A DNA stretch of 64,000 nucleotides from Nyssa sinensis (lineage: Eukaryota; Streptophyta; Magnoliopsida; Cornales; Nyssaceae), in contig CM018031.1 in assembly GCA_008638375.1 (NCBI GenBank), forward strand, positions 318,501 through 382,500, read 5' to 3'. Shown in pieces: positions 22,647 through 34,700 of this stretch (its first letter is position 1; every line of letters starts with the position of its first letter). A model generated the notes under the pieces. The model was given only the letters and a program-made list of their open reading frames with translations, had not been told where the DNA came from and ran no database searches. Position numbers and translations under genes: made by a program.

Positions 22647-23193
22647 CTCTTGGCTTTTGTTCCCTTCTTCTTACCCTACACGAGTCATGCTCGAGTTCCT
22701 CGCAACTCCTGCCGTTGCTTTGCTCGAGTTTTTTATTTTTATTTTATAATTTGTTTGAGTCATCTTCCACTTTTCTTTGTTGGCCAAAAATACTCTTTTT
22801 TTTTTTTTTTTCCTCAAGGCAAAAAGGAAAAACTGTGACAAGAAGACCTAAAAAGTAAAAAATAGCCAAAAAAGAAAAAAAGAAATGTTGATTAAAGTTA
22901 TGTAAAATTCTAAGATCATTAGATTTTTTATGGCTTAAAAAAACTTTTGTTTGGCAAAGGTTGTCTTCCTATAACAATTTTGAATTTTGTTTGGCAAAGG
23001 TTATCAAACAGATTTTGACTCTGAAAAAAAAATTATAAAAAATGAAAATAATATATCGTATTATTTTTATTTTCAAATGAAATCAAATTTTCTAAAATAT
23101 AAAAAAAGTACCTTTAATAATTACTGAAAATAAGCTATTTTAAAAAAATAGTTTTAAAAATACCAGTCAAACACAAATGAAAGTGCGCGAGAT
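22647..23193. other. AT-rich flank upstream of the PPR gene
   Basis: This is the PPR promoter side (minus-strand gene). It holds poly-T and poly-A runs and a near duplicate of TTTGTTTGGCAAAGGTT at about 22946 and 22987. No coding signal was seen. Confidence 0.5.
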
Positions 23194-24650
23194 TGTCCAC
23201 ACCCGGGGAGTTTTGGGGAAGAGGATAGAGATGATCGAGAAGGATAGCTAGTGGACTACTGTTAGACGCTTTTACACTTGACACGGCGGCATGGGCATGG
23301 GGAGGCATGCCTTGCCTTGATGGCTTGACATGAGGGAAGGAATGCTAAGTCATCGGAATAACGTTCAAGGATGGAATGGGATTCGTGAGCAGAATGGCAT
23401 TCAGTGTTGGAATGTCATTCTAGAGATGGGATGCCTTGAAGGACATGTCAAAAATATTTTAAGTATTGGAGGGATACTAAGACGTTTAAGAGTTGGTGCA
23501 GCCGGTGGCTTGTGAACAGTTTGGTGCATGGCTGTCTTTGGCAAGGCAGATGCACACAGGGGGAAGAACTGGTTTTGCAAGTGGTTGTATCCATTCCTGT
23601 CAGGTAGACAAATTGTCATTTGACATATATAGGGGGGAGTACCTCCTCGAGGCGCCCATGGGCGAGTATCCTATGCGGCTAAGGAAGACCAAGGCATGTG
23701 GGGGCATGGCTTGGCAACGAGGGCTAACACGGAAGCATTGGTTGGGTCAAGTGGTGCGTGGGTTCAAGACTGACTGCATATGGCCGTGTCCTTGAGTGTG
23801 GGCTCGGGGCTGGCAGTTGTGGCGTAAGGCAGTTGCAGTGCGGTTGCGCAAGGCAGTTGCGGGGCAGTTACGCAAGGCAGTTGCGGCGCAGGGCAGTTGC
23901 GAGGCAGTTGTTGGGCGCAAGGCAGTTGCGGCGCAGGGCAGTTGCACAAGACAGTTGCGGGGCAATTGCTGGGCGCAGGGCAGTTGCGGGCTGACAGAAG
24001 GCGCAAGGTAATTGCCTGCTATGCTGGCATGATCCAATGGCTCATATTGTGTGCGACAATGGATGCACGGATCCTCACAGGTGGCACGCTGATCCAAGGG
24101 CCCCTATTGTGTGCGGCAAAGTGAGGCACGGATCCTCACAGGTGGCGCGTATCCAAGGCTTCAGATAGCCCTAGCAGTTGTGGGTGCAACTGCAAGGCAC
24201 AGATGGCAGTCTGTGACAAACCCTAGCAGTTGGGGTAACTGCATGTCATGTGCATGTCACATGTGAGCGGTTGAGACTTCTGGCTATAAAAGGGGTGCGA
24301 GGTCTCTTGTAAACGACAGAGAAAATAGATGTGTATACAGAGAGAGTTATACACAGAGGTGTGGACGAATCTGTGAGGGAGAGTCTATTTTTGTAGCCTT
24401 TGGGCGGAGTCCTTTGTATTCATATGAGTATATAGTGAATAAAAGGTTGGGAAGAGTTTCCTGTAAATGCTTTGTTCTGTGTGTGTGTCTCATTTCGTGT
24501 TTGGCGTTGATTTGTGCAGTCCCTTCGGTGGTGGAATCCCATTCTAGGGATTTTGTTTCCTTTGGGGTTTGCGTGGTTGGCTGGTCAAGGCAGCGGTCTT
24601 GACGCCGCACAAGGGGGAAAAATTTGGGCGTAAAATTTGACCCTGTGACA
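23194..24650 (+). mobile_element. LTR-like block (solo or truncated retrotransposon LTR)
   Basis: The block starts TGTCCACACCC and ends CCCTGTGACA, giving TG...CA ends with a short imperfect inverted repeat, as in LTRs. Near its 3' part is a strong TATA box in CTGGCTATAAAAGG (24285-24292), followed 150 bases later by AATAAA (24438-24443): the promoter/R/poly-A order expected of a plus-strand LTR with U3 on the left. The base composition is much more GC-rich than the surroundings. The five flanking bases (GAGAT and ACTAC) do not match, so no target duplication supports a clean solo LTR, and no second LTR, PBS or gag/pol was seen. Confidence 0.45.
23811..24010 (+). repeat. Degenerate short tandem repeats of GGCAGTTGCGG
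   Basis: About a dozen imperfect copies of GGCAGTTGCGG, separated by CGCA- or GGGCA-type spacers, produce repetitive open frames on both strands (AQLPCA / RQLRRR-like) that are an effect of the repeat, not a protein. A second, two-copy repeat of about 70 bases with core CACGGATCCTCACAGGTGG follows at about 24048-24150. Confidence 0.7.
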
Positions 24651-25010
24651 ACTACCATGGCTCATTGGTACAACCACAAGTCTGATGGCAAAGCTTTGGG
24701 ATATTAGGAAAGGCCTTAAGCTGCTCGTGCCAATGAACTTGAATAATCTGATAGTCAAATCGGATTGCATGAATGCCATCCTATTCCTAATAAAAATTGT
24801 CACTCCATATTCCAAGCTCTAGTGGAGGACTGTAGGTCATTTGCCCGACAATTTACTATGTCTTCACTCATTCATTGAGAGAGGGGAACAAAACCGTCAA
24901 TCGCCCGGCCGACATGGGACAAGAGCAAGAAAGTCCTTTGACAATCATGGAAACCACTCCTATAGAGGTGGTTGAAATGTCAGTCGCTTTCGAGGGACTC
25001 TTAACCTTTG
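24651..25010 (+). mobile_element. LINE RNase H domain fragment
   Basis: Translated fragments read LWDIRKGLKLLVPMNLNNLI, VKSDCMNAI, then SFARQFTMSSLIHSLREGNK, and an EVVEMSVAFEG end. This order is typical of the RVT_3 (RNase H-like) domain that ends one group of plant LINE ORF2 proteins. Frames are broken and no other part of the element is present. It starts exactly where the LTR-like block ends. Confidence 0.6.
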
Positions 25011-25736
25011 ATCTTTTTTTTTGTTTGTTTGTTTGTTTTTCTCCTTTCCTTTTTGCTTGTTTGTTTTCCTTCCTTTGTACCCATAAAAAAAAATGCATTT
25101 CCTATCAGTGTTTTTATTTTTCTGTTTAATGAAAACGGTTGAAGACGTAAGAGCTGTGTGTCAATTATCCTAGTGTCAGTTCTTAGTTGGAGAACGATGA
25201 CTAGCACAAGCATGAAAACTTCCTGAAAATGCTGCAAGAGACGAAGGGACCAAACTCGATTGCTACATGTAAAAGTCTCCACTTCAGCAGGGCATCCAAC
25301 CACCAAAACTACACACACAAACACACATTATTAGTATGAGAAACAGTTGTGCTCAATTCATTGCTACATAAAACCAGTGAAGAAGAAGCTGCTTCCCAAT
25401 CAGAAAACAATAGCAGTTACATCTAAATGCATTCTCTTTGGAAAACATGATCTGTGACATACAAACACTTGTTGAGGCATTGCTGGAAAAACATATACTT
25501 CAGACATCTCTGCATCAATTAACTGAAATAGTAAAAGATATACAAACAAACAATTCACATGATACGTGACTGATGAATCTATATAAGAGTGCTAATACCA
25601 CACAAGTACTTGTGCATTTCGGTCAACAGTTTCTAGATAACACCTGGACAGGCTTCACCAATAGTAGTGTAGTGGGAGTGGGATTGCATTCGTCTATCCA
25701 TATCTCTACAAAAGTAACCAATATGGTTTACACATC

Positions 25737-28700
25737 CTAATTTACAGAAGAGCAGCATGCAAATGGTACCCAATATGGTTTCCCTTTCACTTTCCTCTTC
25801 TCCTTTTTATTGTCTATTGGATACCTTGCTGGAGAGTTCCATTCCATCCCTGTGTCACTCTTCACAGCCTCATTAGTGGGTGCTTTAGGACCCAGAATTG
25901 AGTTCCCTGTTGTGGCTGAGGCAACATTATTGACTGCTGCAGCTTCATCTTTCCGAATCGCAGTTGGACTTTGTTTTGGGTTTGGTGACTTTGGTTTGGT
26001 TTCAAGATTGGCTTCACCCAGAAGACTTTTCAACGGAGTGTGCTGTTTACCGGTGCTCCAGCTTGTTACCTTGGCAATTATCTCCTCGTTCTTCTTTCTC
26101 CCTTGTGACTCATTAACAACATTAGTAAGGGAAGGAAACCACCCAGCTTGTAAAGCATCAGATTTTGGCTGCTGAGTGTTCTGCACTGTCTGGATTTCAG
26201 AAGTATCTTTCTGGTCAACCCCACCTCCAGATTCAACCAATGTCATGAAAGACGGGTGCTCAAAAACATCTGATTTGTTAGCATGGTGTCCATCAGATGC
26301 GGTTTTTGGTTTTTGCAAGTTGGATTTCTCTGATTGTTGTAAGGCTTCAGCATCAATGGCAGCTAGTGCATCGGACTGGGTGGAAAGCACTGTTCCATCC
26401 ATCAAAACAAACAAATAAATGAATTGCAGAAAGCATCACCATTCAATTTCTTATTGAGTGTCAAATCAAAGTAATTACACAAAACAGACAAGCAGTAGAT
26501 GAACCTTGAACCCAAAGGGTAAGCAAAAGGAGGGAGCAAAAGGAGGGAGGAAAAGGGGGGTCACAAACATCATAAGGGATGTGGTACAGAAGTTTGTGTG
26601 TTCGGAAGGGAACGAACAGAAGAGGAGGGTTTATGAGGGTTGAAGGGTTTTCTAGCAAGGGTTCCCGCCATATAATCCTGCCAGAAGACTCAATGGGAGG
26701 AAGCTGGACCGAGGTAGCTCATGCTTTCAGAAAACTGGGGCTGTCCAACCCAAGAAAACCAGCAAAACTCAAAAAAAGAAAGGTTGGGGAGTTGCCAGTG
26801 GACACAGTTATGGCAGAGGGGAGTCCGGCTTGTGAGTGGGAGGATGTAAGGGTTCATTTGGGCTCTTGTGGAAGGCGGATGGAGTTTCTAAGGAAATGTT
26901 TAGTCGGAAGGATATGGGATCTAAGCTTCCCGGTTCCGGAAAAACAGAGGATTCTCCAGTGGGCTCAGAGACTGGGGGATTCAGACGGGGCTAAACGTTT
27001 TTTTATCTTAACAGCACTTGGTTTTTGTTTGAACTTCCCTCGAAAGAAGAAGTCAGTCAAGTTCTAGAGTGGAAGGATTGGACTTTTGAGGGACAATCTG
27101 TTGTGCTTCAACCATGGTCACCGACGGTATGTTGCCTAGAATCAGGGGAAAGGGGTCTGGTCTGGGTGAGGATAATGAGTCTCCTGCCTTTCTTGTGGAG
27201 CCCCGAAGTGTTCCGAGCAAGTGGAGACAAGTGTGGAGGTTATGTTTCTGTGGATAGTCAGATGGTGGAACGCGATCATCTCTGGTGGGCGAGAGCCCTC
27301 GTCAATTCTTGACCGGAAGACATACCGGCGGTCATCCGAATCCAGTGCGGAAACTGGAATTATGTCCTTCCGGTCTGGTGAGAAGTGGGTTCTTTGAGCG
27401 TGAAGAGGGTCTATGGCCGATTGCAGGTGGAACAGCCGAACCAGAAAGGAATTGGATTTGCAGAGGTAACTCAAGGAAGGATCTCGACAAGGGAGGGCCA
27501 AGCACATGGGGGCAAGGTGCGTCAGAAGTGGAAGTTCACAGTTGATAGAGGTGGGAGACAGGAAAGGGCAGATGGGACGGGCCATACTGACGCATCAGAC
27601 AATTTGAATTTCAAACAAATATAATATGGGATGATGACACATGGATTTGGGAGAACTGGTAATCAAAAGGGAGGGTCCAACGAAGGAAAGAAAATGGGCC
27701 GAGTGGGCCGGGTGCCATATGGGCCAACTATAATCAGAAGTCAATGTGGGGGAGATGTGGGTATCGTCAATCGGAATTGGGCCAAGCCCAACGTGCGAAT
27801 CGGGTTGAATTCAAAAAAGTTAATAATGAAGCCCAGTGTAAAGAGAAGGAGGCGACGATAGAAAGGGCCCAAACCTTAGAGCAAGGGTTGAGGCCCAATT
27901 CGCGGCGCAGTGGGAAGGAAGTAGAAAAAGGTATACAGGGTGGGAGTGCAGTTATCTTCCAAGACCCAAAGAAGAAGAGGAGGCTGCCCTCCCTGGTGAT
28001 GACAACAGGGCCGTAGTGCTGAGGGAAGGAAGCAGCATCGTCGTAGCTGGGTGGAAGGAATCTTTGATCTCCGATGATGAAGTAGAGAATGGCATGGATG
28101 GTCAAGCAGATTGGCTGAGTTCAGATCAATCCAGCAGTGCTGACGGGCAGGAGCTTCTACAGTTCTTGGAACAAAGTGTTTGTAGGCAGCTGACTTTGGC
28201 TCTGGAAAATATAGCCACAGTGAACCTTGTTAGCGTGGAAGCCGAAAAGGGGGGAGATATGGGGTGCCAAGGTGAAGAGAGAAACACAAACATCCCGACA
28301 AAGGTTGGGGAAGGAAATTTGGAGATCTGCTCTGAATACAGCCCAATTCAGGTTGAATGGCCGGATGGGAGCCCAAGTGCTTCGATGCAGCGAGGGGGAA
28401 TAGATCTTGAAGAGGCTATGAAACATCAGAAGTTAGCGACAGATGGATGGTTCCTTAGGAGAATGGGAAAGGTCAGCAGAATTTTGGGGGTTTCTTGTGA
28501 TGGGTTTGAAGAACGATTGATGGATTTATTCAAGGAAATAATCCTGTGTAACGGACAGCCAAGAACAAAAGAGTTCAAGGAAACAGAGACGGATAAAGTG
28601 GTGAAGTTAGTTAAAAAACTTAAAGAGGATTCTGAAGGAACTCTCCTGCTCAGTCAAATAAGAGGGTAGGAGGCAGCTGGGGCCTGGAGAAGAGGTTCAG

Positions 28701-31700
28701 GGTCAGCTATTGAGATCGGGTGCCCCATGAATCTAAAAATTCTTTCATGGAATGTGAGAGGGTTGAATGACCCTGACAAGAGAAGTGTGGTTAAGGGAGT
28801 GGTGAGTGATTGGTGTCCTGATATTGTTTGTCTGCAAGAAACGAAAGTGGATTGTATGGAAAGGGCTATGATCAGATCTTTATGGGGGCCCAGGTGGGTT
28901 AAATGATCAACTCTCAATGCTACGGGAACAGCAGGGGGGATTTTGGTCCTTTAGGATTCGAGGAAGGTCATAAGTGAAGACCAGTGGGCAGGGGACTTCT
29001 CCATCTCCTGTAAATTCCGTATGATTTCTAACTCTTTTCAATGGGTTTTCTCCGGGGTTTATGGGCCTGTTTTGGATACCAATAGAAACCTTTAGTGGGA
29101 AGAGCTGCAATCTATCCCTGCCAAATGGCAGCTTCCTTGGTGCATTGGAGGCGATTTCAATGAAGTCTGTTCTCTGAATGAGCGGCTGGGAGGTAGTAGG
29201 CTAACCTCAGGCATGCGGAAGTTCAATGACTTTATTAATTCTCAAGGGCTGGTGGATTTCCAACTTGATGGGGGCAGATTTACTTGGTCCAGTGGTCGTC
29301 AAAGACCTGCGATGTCCAGGCTAGACAGGTTTTTGGTCTCCCATTCTTGGGAAGATGAGTTCCCGGGGACTTCTCAGTCTTGTTTGTCCTCACCCCTGTT
29401 CGGATCACCACCCAATTTTGCTTTCCTGTGGGGGCTTTAGTGCTGGTAGGAGCCCATTTAGGTTCGAGAATATGTGGTTGAAGGCGGAAGGCTTTGATGG
29501 ATTAGTTGCTCATCGATGGCAATCCTATGAGGTGGCTGGATCCCCAAGTTTTTGTTTTGCCAAGAAGTTGAAACTTCTGAAAGAGGATCTCAAAAAATGG
29601 AACAAGGAGGTTTTTGGAAATATCAAAGTCAAAAAGTCAGAAATCTTGAGTTGGATTCTGGTTTTGGATAGAGAGGAGCAGGGAGGCTTTTTAACTGAAG
29701 ATAAAGAGAGTTGAAAGGGAGGAGCTGAAAGGAAGGCTTGCGCAGTTGTTGAAAGCAGAAGAGATCTCTTGGAGACAGAAGTCGTGGGCCCTTTGGTTGA
29801 AAGAGGGGGATCACAATACAGGGTTCTTTCATAGAATGGTTTCGTCGCATTATAGGACTAATAGGATTTCCTCTATTGAAGTGGAACGGCACATCCTTTC
29901 GGAGGGGGAGACTTTGAGGGAAGGAATTGTGGAGTTTTATAGGAAGCTATATTCGGAACCCCGTCAGTGGAGGCCATGCTTGGATGACTTGATCGTTGGG
30001 AGACAGAATGGAGATGAGGTCGCCTCTTTGGAGCTTCCGTTTTTTGAAGTAGAAATAATTGAGGCCCTTGGTTCTTGTGATGGGGACAAAGCCCCTGGTC
30101 CCGATGGTCTTACTATGGACTTTCTATAAACATCGTTGGAACATGATCAGGGGAGATGCGATGGATGTGTTTAGAAGCTTTCATGGGGATGAGGGCTTGG
30201 TGCGAAGCCTGAATGCTTCCTTTATTGCTCTTATCCCAAAGAAAGAGGGAGTTGGTAGTTTAAAGGATTTTCGTCCTATTAGTTTGGTGAGCAGTCTCTA
30301 CGAGCTGTTGGCCAAGGTTCTTTCTTTGAGGTTGAGGAAGGTCATGGGAAGTATTCTAGCAGTCAGAATGCGTTCGTACGTGGGAGTCAAATTTTGGATG
30401 CATTGCTCATTGCTAATGAATGTATTGATGAAAGGAAAAAACAGAAGAAAGTTGGCCTTGTGTGTATGCTTGATATTGAGAAGACTTATGGCCATGTTAA
30501 TTGGTCTTTCTTAATGAGCAGGATGAGAAAGATGGGTTTTGGGGATAGATGGAGGAGATGGATGTTAGTGTGCATTGAGACTGTTTCCCTTTCTGTCTTG
30601 GTGAATGGTTCTCCAACAATTTTTTTTAGGACTTCAAGGGGCTTGCATTAAGGGGATCCGTTATCCCCGCTCTTGTTCGTGATTGTTATGGAAGCCTTGA
30701 GTCGTTTGATGGCTAGAGCTGAGGTAGTGGGTTTTTTTTAAGGGTTTCTCTGTTCACGGCAAGGGGAATAGAAGGGTTGAGGTCTCTCACCTGTTGTTTG
30801 CAGATGACACAATCATTTTTTGTGAGCCTTCAGTTCGGCATCTCCGTTTTATCAGGTGCATCCTAGTGTGTTTCAAGGCGGTCTCAAGGCTGAAAATTAA
30901 TCTTTCTAAAAACAACATTATTTCAGTAGGTGAGGTAAGGGGGGTGGAGACTGTAGCCAGTTCTTTGGGGTGTAGAGTGGGGCATCTTCCGATCACCTAT
31001 TTGGGCATTCCTTTGGGCGCCTCACTCCGCTCCTGTGCAGTTTGGGACCTAGTGGTTGAGAGGTTCTAGCAGGAAACTAGCGGGTTGGGAGGTTCTAGCG
31101 GAAACTAGCGGGTTGGAAAAGGCAAATTCTTTCAAAGGGAGGGAAACTAACTCTTGTGAAAAGCACGTTGGGTAATATGCCTACCTATTTCATGTCTCTT
31201 CTTCCCCATTCCAATTACAGGGAGCAAGAGACTTGAAAAGATTCGACGAGATTTTTTTGCGGGGGCAGGAGGCGGAGTGTAGGAAAATTCACTTGGTCAG
31301 TTGGGACAGAGTAAAGCTTTCTGTTGATTCAGGAGGCTTAGGGGTGAAGGACCTGAGGCTTTTCAATAAGGCTCTTCTTGGAAAATGGTTGTGGAGGTTC
31401 GGCAAGGAGGGGGAGGAGATGTGGAGAGCAGTGGTTGAGTCTAAGTATGGGAAAGAGGCAGGGGGTTGGGTGAGGGGTAAGGTGGAAGGGCCGAGGGGTT
31501 GTGGGTTATTGGGAGCTATTATGGGGATTTGGAGGGAGTTTAGGGATAGGATGAGGTTATTGGTGGGGTCGAGATTGAGGGTAAATTTTTGGGATGATCT
31601 TTGGTGTGAGGAAGGCATTTTGAAGGAGACTTTTGGTTCCATTTACAATTTGGCTAGAGATAAGGGGGTTTTGGTAAGGGATTGTTGGGAGAAGTTGGGT

Positions 31701-34700
31701 AATGAGATAGTGTGGAGCCCTAGCCTTAGGAGGGACTTGTTCAACTGAGAGCTGGAGGAGGTAGGCCTTTTTTTTCGAAGTATTTAGAGGGTGAGGGTGA
31801 AGGTGAAGGTGAGGGAAGGGAGGATATCATGATATGGAAGCCATCTGGGAATGCTTTCTCAGTTCAGTCATTCTATAGGAGCTTAAGGGAGGTAGGTGAG
31901 ACTCCCTTCCTTTGGCGTCTCACCTGGCACTCTGGGGCTCCTCCTAGAACAATTTTTTTGTTTGGGAGGCTTCTTGGAAGACCATCTTGACCTCGGAAAA
32001 TTTAAAAAAAGAAAAGAGGCTATCAGTTGGCAAGCAGATGTTATTTGTGTAAAAGTGAGGAAGAAATAGTTGATCATATTCTGGTTCATTGTTCTCTGAC
32101 TCGTGACTGCTGGGCAATGGTGCTTGTTATTTTCGGGGTGTCGCCTGGGCAATGCCTAAGTCAGTTAAGGATCTTTTGTTAAGCTGGCAAGGTTGGAAGT
32201 TCAGGAAGGATATTAAAAAGATTTGGAAGATGACACCCATTTGTCTTGTGTGGAGCATCTGGAAGGAACGAAACAGATGTCTTTTTTATGGAGAGGAACA
32301 ATCCATAGCGGTTTTTAAAGATAATTTTGTTAGATTGCTATTGTTTTGGGCTAGAGAAGCTTTCCTTGTAAATGCTTATGCTCTAGTGGATTTTTTGGGA
32401 TCCCTGAGACCAGTGTAAAATTAGCTTAGCTTGTTTTTGGGCGTGTCCCTCCTTGGGCACCTTAAATACAATTCTTACTTATTTATCAAAAAAATAAGGG
32501 ATGTGGTACATGAATATATATATATATATATATATATTTATAAGGGGCATGGTCCATGTTTAATGGTGCAGAATCCACATCATGGACCCCACCTGAAGGA
32601 TTGGCAACAATGTATAGATAAAACTATGCCAAAATCATCAAAATGACTGAATTAATAGAGACCATCAAATGTTAAAATGTGTGCATGTGCAATGTGACAT
32701 GATCATCTATTTTAGCAAGTAGATGCAGGTCCTTATCACTCCTTTGCAAGCAGCATGCACAAAAAGTAAGATTGCATGCAGCATGCACAAAAAGTCAGAT
32801 TCTAACTTTTCTACTGTATCAAACAAGAGATAATGTTAAAGATGTTTCAAATAAACTCCTGTTTTTCTCTTATATATAGAAACGTGTGACTTTTACCTGA
32901 AACGGATCCCCAGTTGCCTTCCAAACTATCAGTTTGACTACTTGAATCAACTGATATGTCAACTGCAGAAACACCAACAGGTTGTTTGGTGAGATTTTCA
33001 CCTTCCTCTTGCAAGGTCTCAGAACTAAAACCAGAAACACCCCAACCACCATCCTTGCTATGGCTATCCTCAACAGTAGCAGAATTTTTAATGGTAAATT
33101 GACAATCTACAGGCAAAGGCCCTGGCTTTTTCAAATTGAAGTTCTCTGAACTTTTTGTTAATTCAACATCTCCATCATGATTTGATTCAGCAACCATATT
33201 GATTGTGCCAGCACACTCTGCCAGTACCTCATTGTTATCTTCATCCTGGCAATCTCGTGTGCTGGAATGAGTTTGTGTCACATTTCCCAAGTCACTCGTA
33301 CCAATAACTTGACTCGACTCCAAAACTCTATCTAAATAAGGAGTATCATTATCCTGTAAGTTCGTCACTACTTTATCGATTCCATCATCTACAACAACTT
33401 GGGATTCAGTGACATAGCATGCAGATTCAAGGGTAGCTTTCGTTTCCACTGCACATTTCTTCTCTCCAGCTGCTTCTGAGCTTTCATTCCCAGCTATATC
33501 AGAAAAGTCAATGCCAGCAATTTCACGGTCACCAGTGTCTCCGTGTTCAAGTATGTTGGTAATTTGATCAACTTCTAATACTGACAGACTATCTGCAGAT
33601 TCAGAGGGCATCTTCTCATTTTCTGAAATTTTATCCTCTGCTGTTCCTTCACTGCTGTCATTCCCAGCCCTATCACACTTCTCAATGTTATCCAGTTCAT
33701 GATTATCGACATTGTCACCTCCACTTAAGTTGGTAGAATGATCAATGTTGTCATCCACAGAGGTTACTATAGGAATTACATCAGAAAGGTCCTTTGTATT
33801 ATATTCTGGAGGAATATTCTGTGGTAAATCATTGCCAAAATGAGGTTCAAGTCCTTTAAGATGATAATTTGCTTCATCTTTCTGTGTCTCAATCATGATT
33901 GTATCTAGACGGGCTTCTAAGCCACTGGATCCAAGTTTTTCACCACTTGTGACCTTGAATTCAGAAGTATCAGCTTCCCCTTCAACAGGCACTTCTTCAA
34001 TTACATGCTTGGTGCCCCTGTCTTCTTCCAAAGAATCTGTATCTGCAAAAGACGTGTTGATGCTTTCACACAGCTTACTTGAATCAGAATTGGAATAACT
34101 CTCCTCATAAACAGTATCTTTGGTATCATCTTCCAGAGATCTAATGACTTCACCAGGGCCTAGGGTTAAAGGTAGGTTCGATTTCATTGCTTTATGGTCT
34201 TTAAAATCTTCAATCATTATCTCAGGGCGGTCTATTATGGGCATATCGTTGGCCACAGAAAGCACATTCATATCTGCGTTCCCTTCCCCTTTCGTGTCGG
34301 AAATCTTAACCAAATCACCATGACTGCCAACATCTATGTCCTGGGCAGAATCTGCCTTGACTTGAACAGTACTAACAAAAACCTCCATGGGTTCAACAGA
34401 TTCAACTTCAGGGGGAAGATCACATTCAGACATCTTAGATCCTGGCCCCTCACTTTGCTTTTCCTTTGATTCTACAATTCCATCCACTCTCACAGGCTCT
34501 GAAGATTTTCCATCCATCTCTGGTAAGTTGGAATGACTCTCCCCATAAACAGTATCTTTGGTATCATCTTCCAGAGACCTAATTACTTCACCAGGGCCTA
34601 GGGTTAAAGGAAGGTTCAATTCCACCGCTCTATGGTCTTTGAAATCTTCAATCATTATCTCAGGGCGGTTTATTACTGGCATATCATTGGCCACAGAAAG

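Larger units (their letters stand above)
26589..32493 (+). mobile_element. Near full-length LINE (L1-like non-LTR retrotransposon)
   Basis: The 5.9-kb element is bounded by a perfect 17-bp duplication and ends at an A-rich tail (TTTATCAAAAAA). It has the plant L1 order: a 5' leader, ORF1 with a DUF4283-type RNA-binding region, then ORF2 with endonuclease, reverse transcriptase and a terminal zinc-binding domain. It lies in the last intron of the minus-strand C2H2 gene, in antisense orientation to that gene. Stops and frameshifts interrupt both ORFs, so it is non-autonomous today, yet the intact duplication shows that insertion is not ancient. Confidence 0.92.

Noticed and set aside
23747..24124. 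Repetitive frames rich in QLPCA or RQLRR as a repeat protein
   Set aside because: They arise on both strands from the short GGCAGTTGCGG repeats and have no start context, homology or conserved frame.
26579..26635. LINE ORF1 starting at 26579
   Set aside because: That start lies inside the target-site duplication, so it belongs to host sequence; the element begins at 26589.
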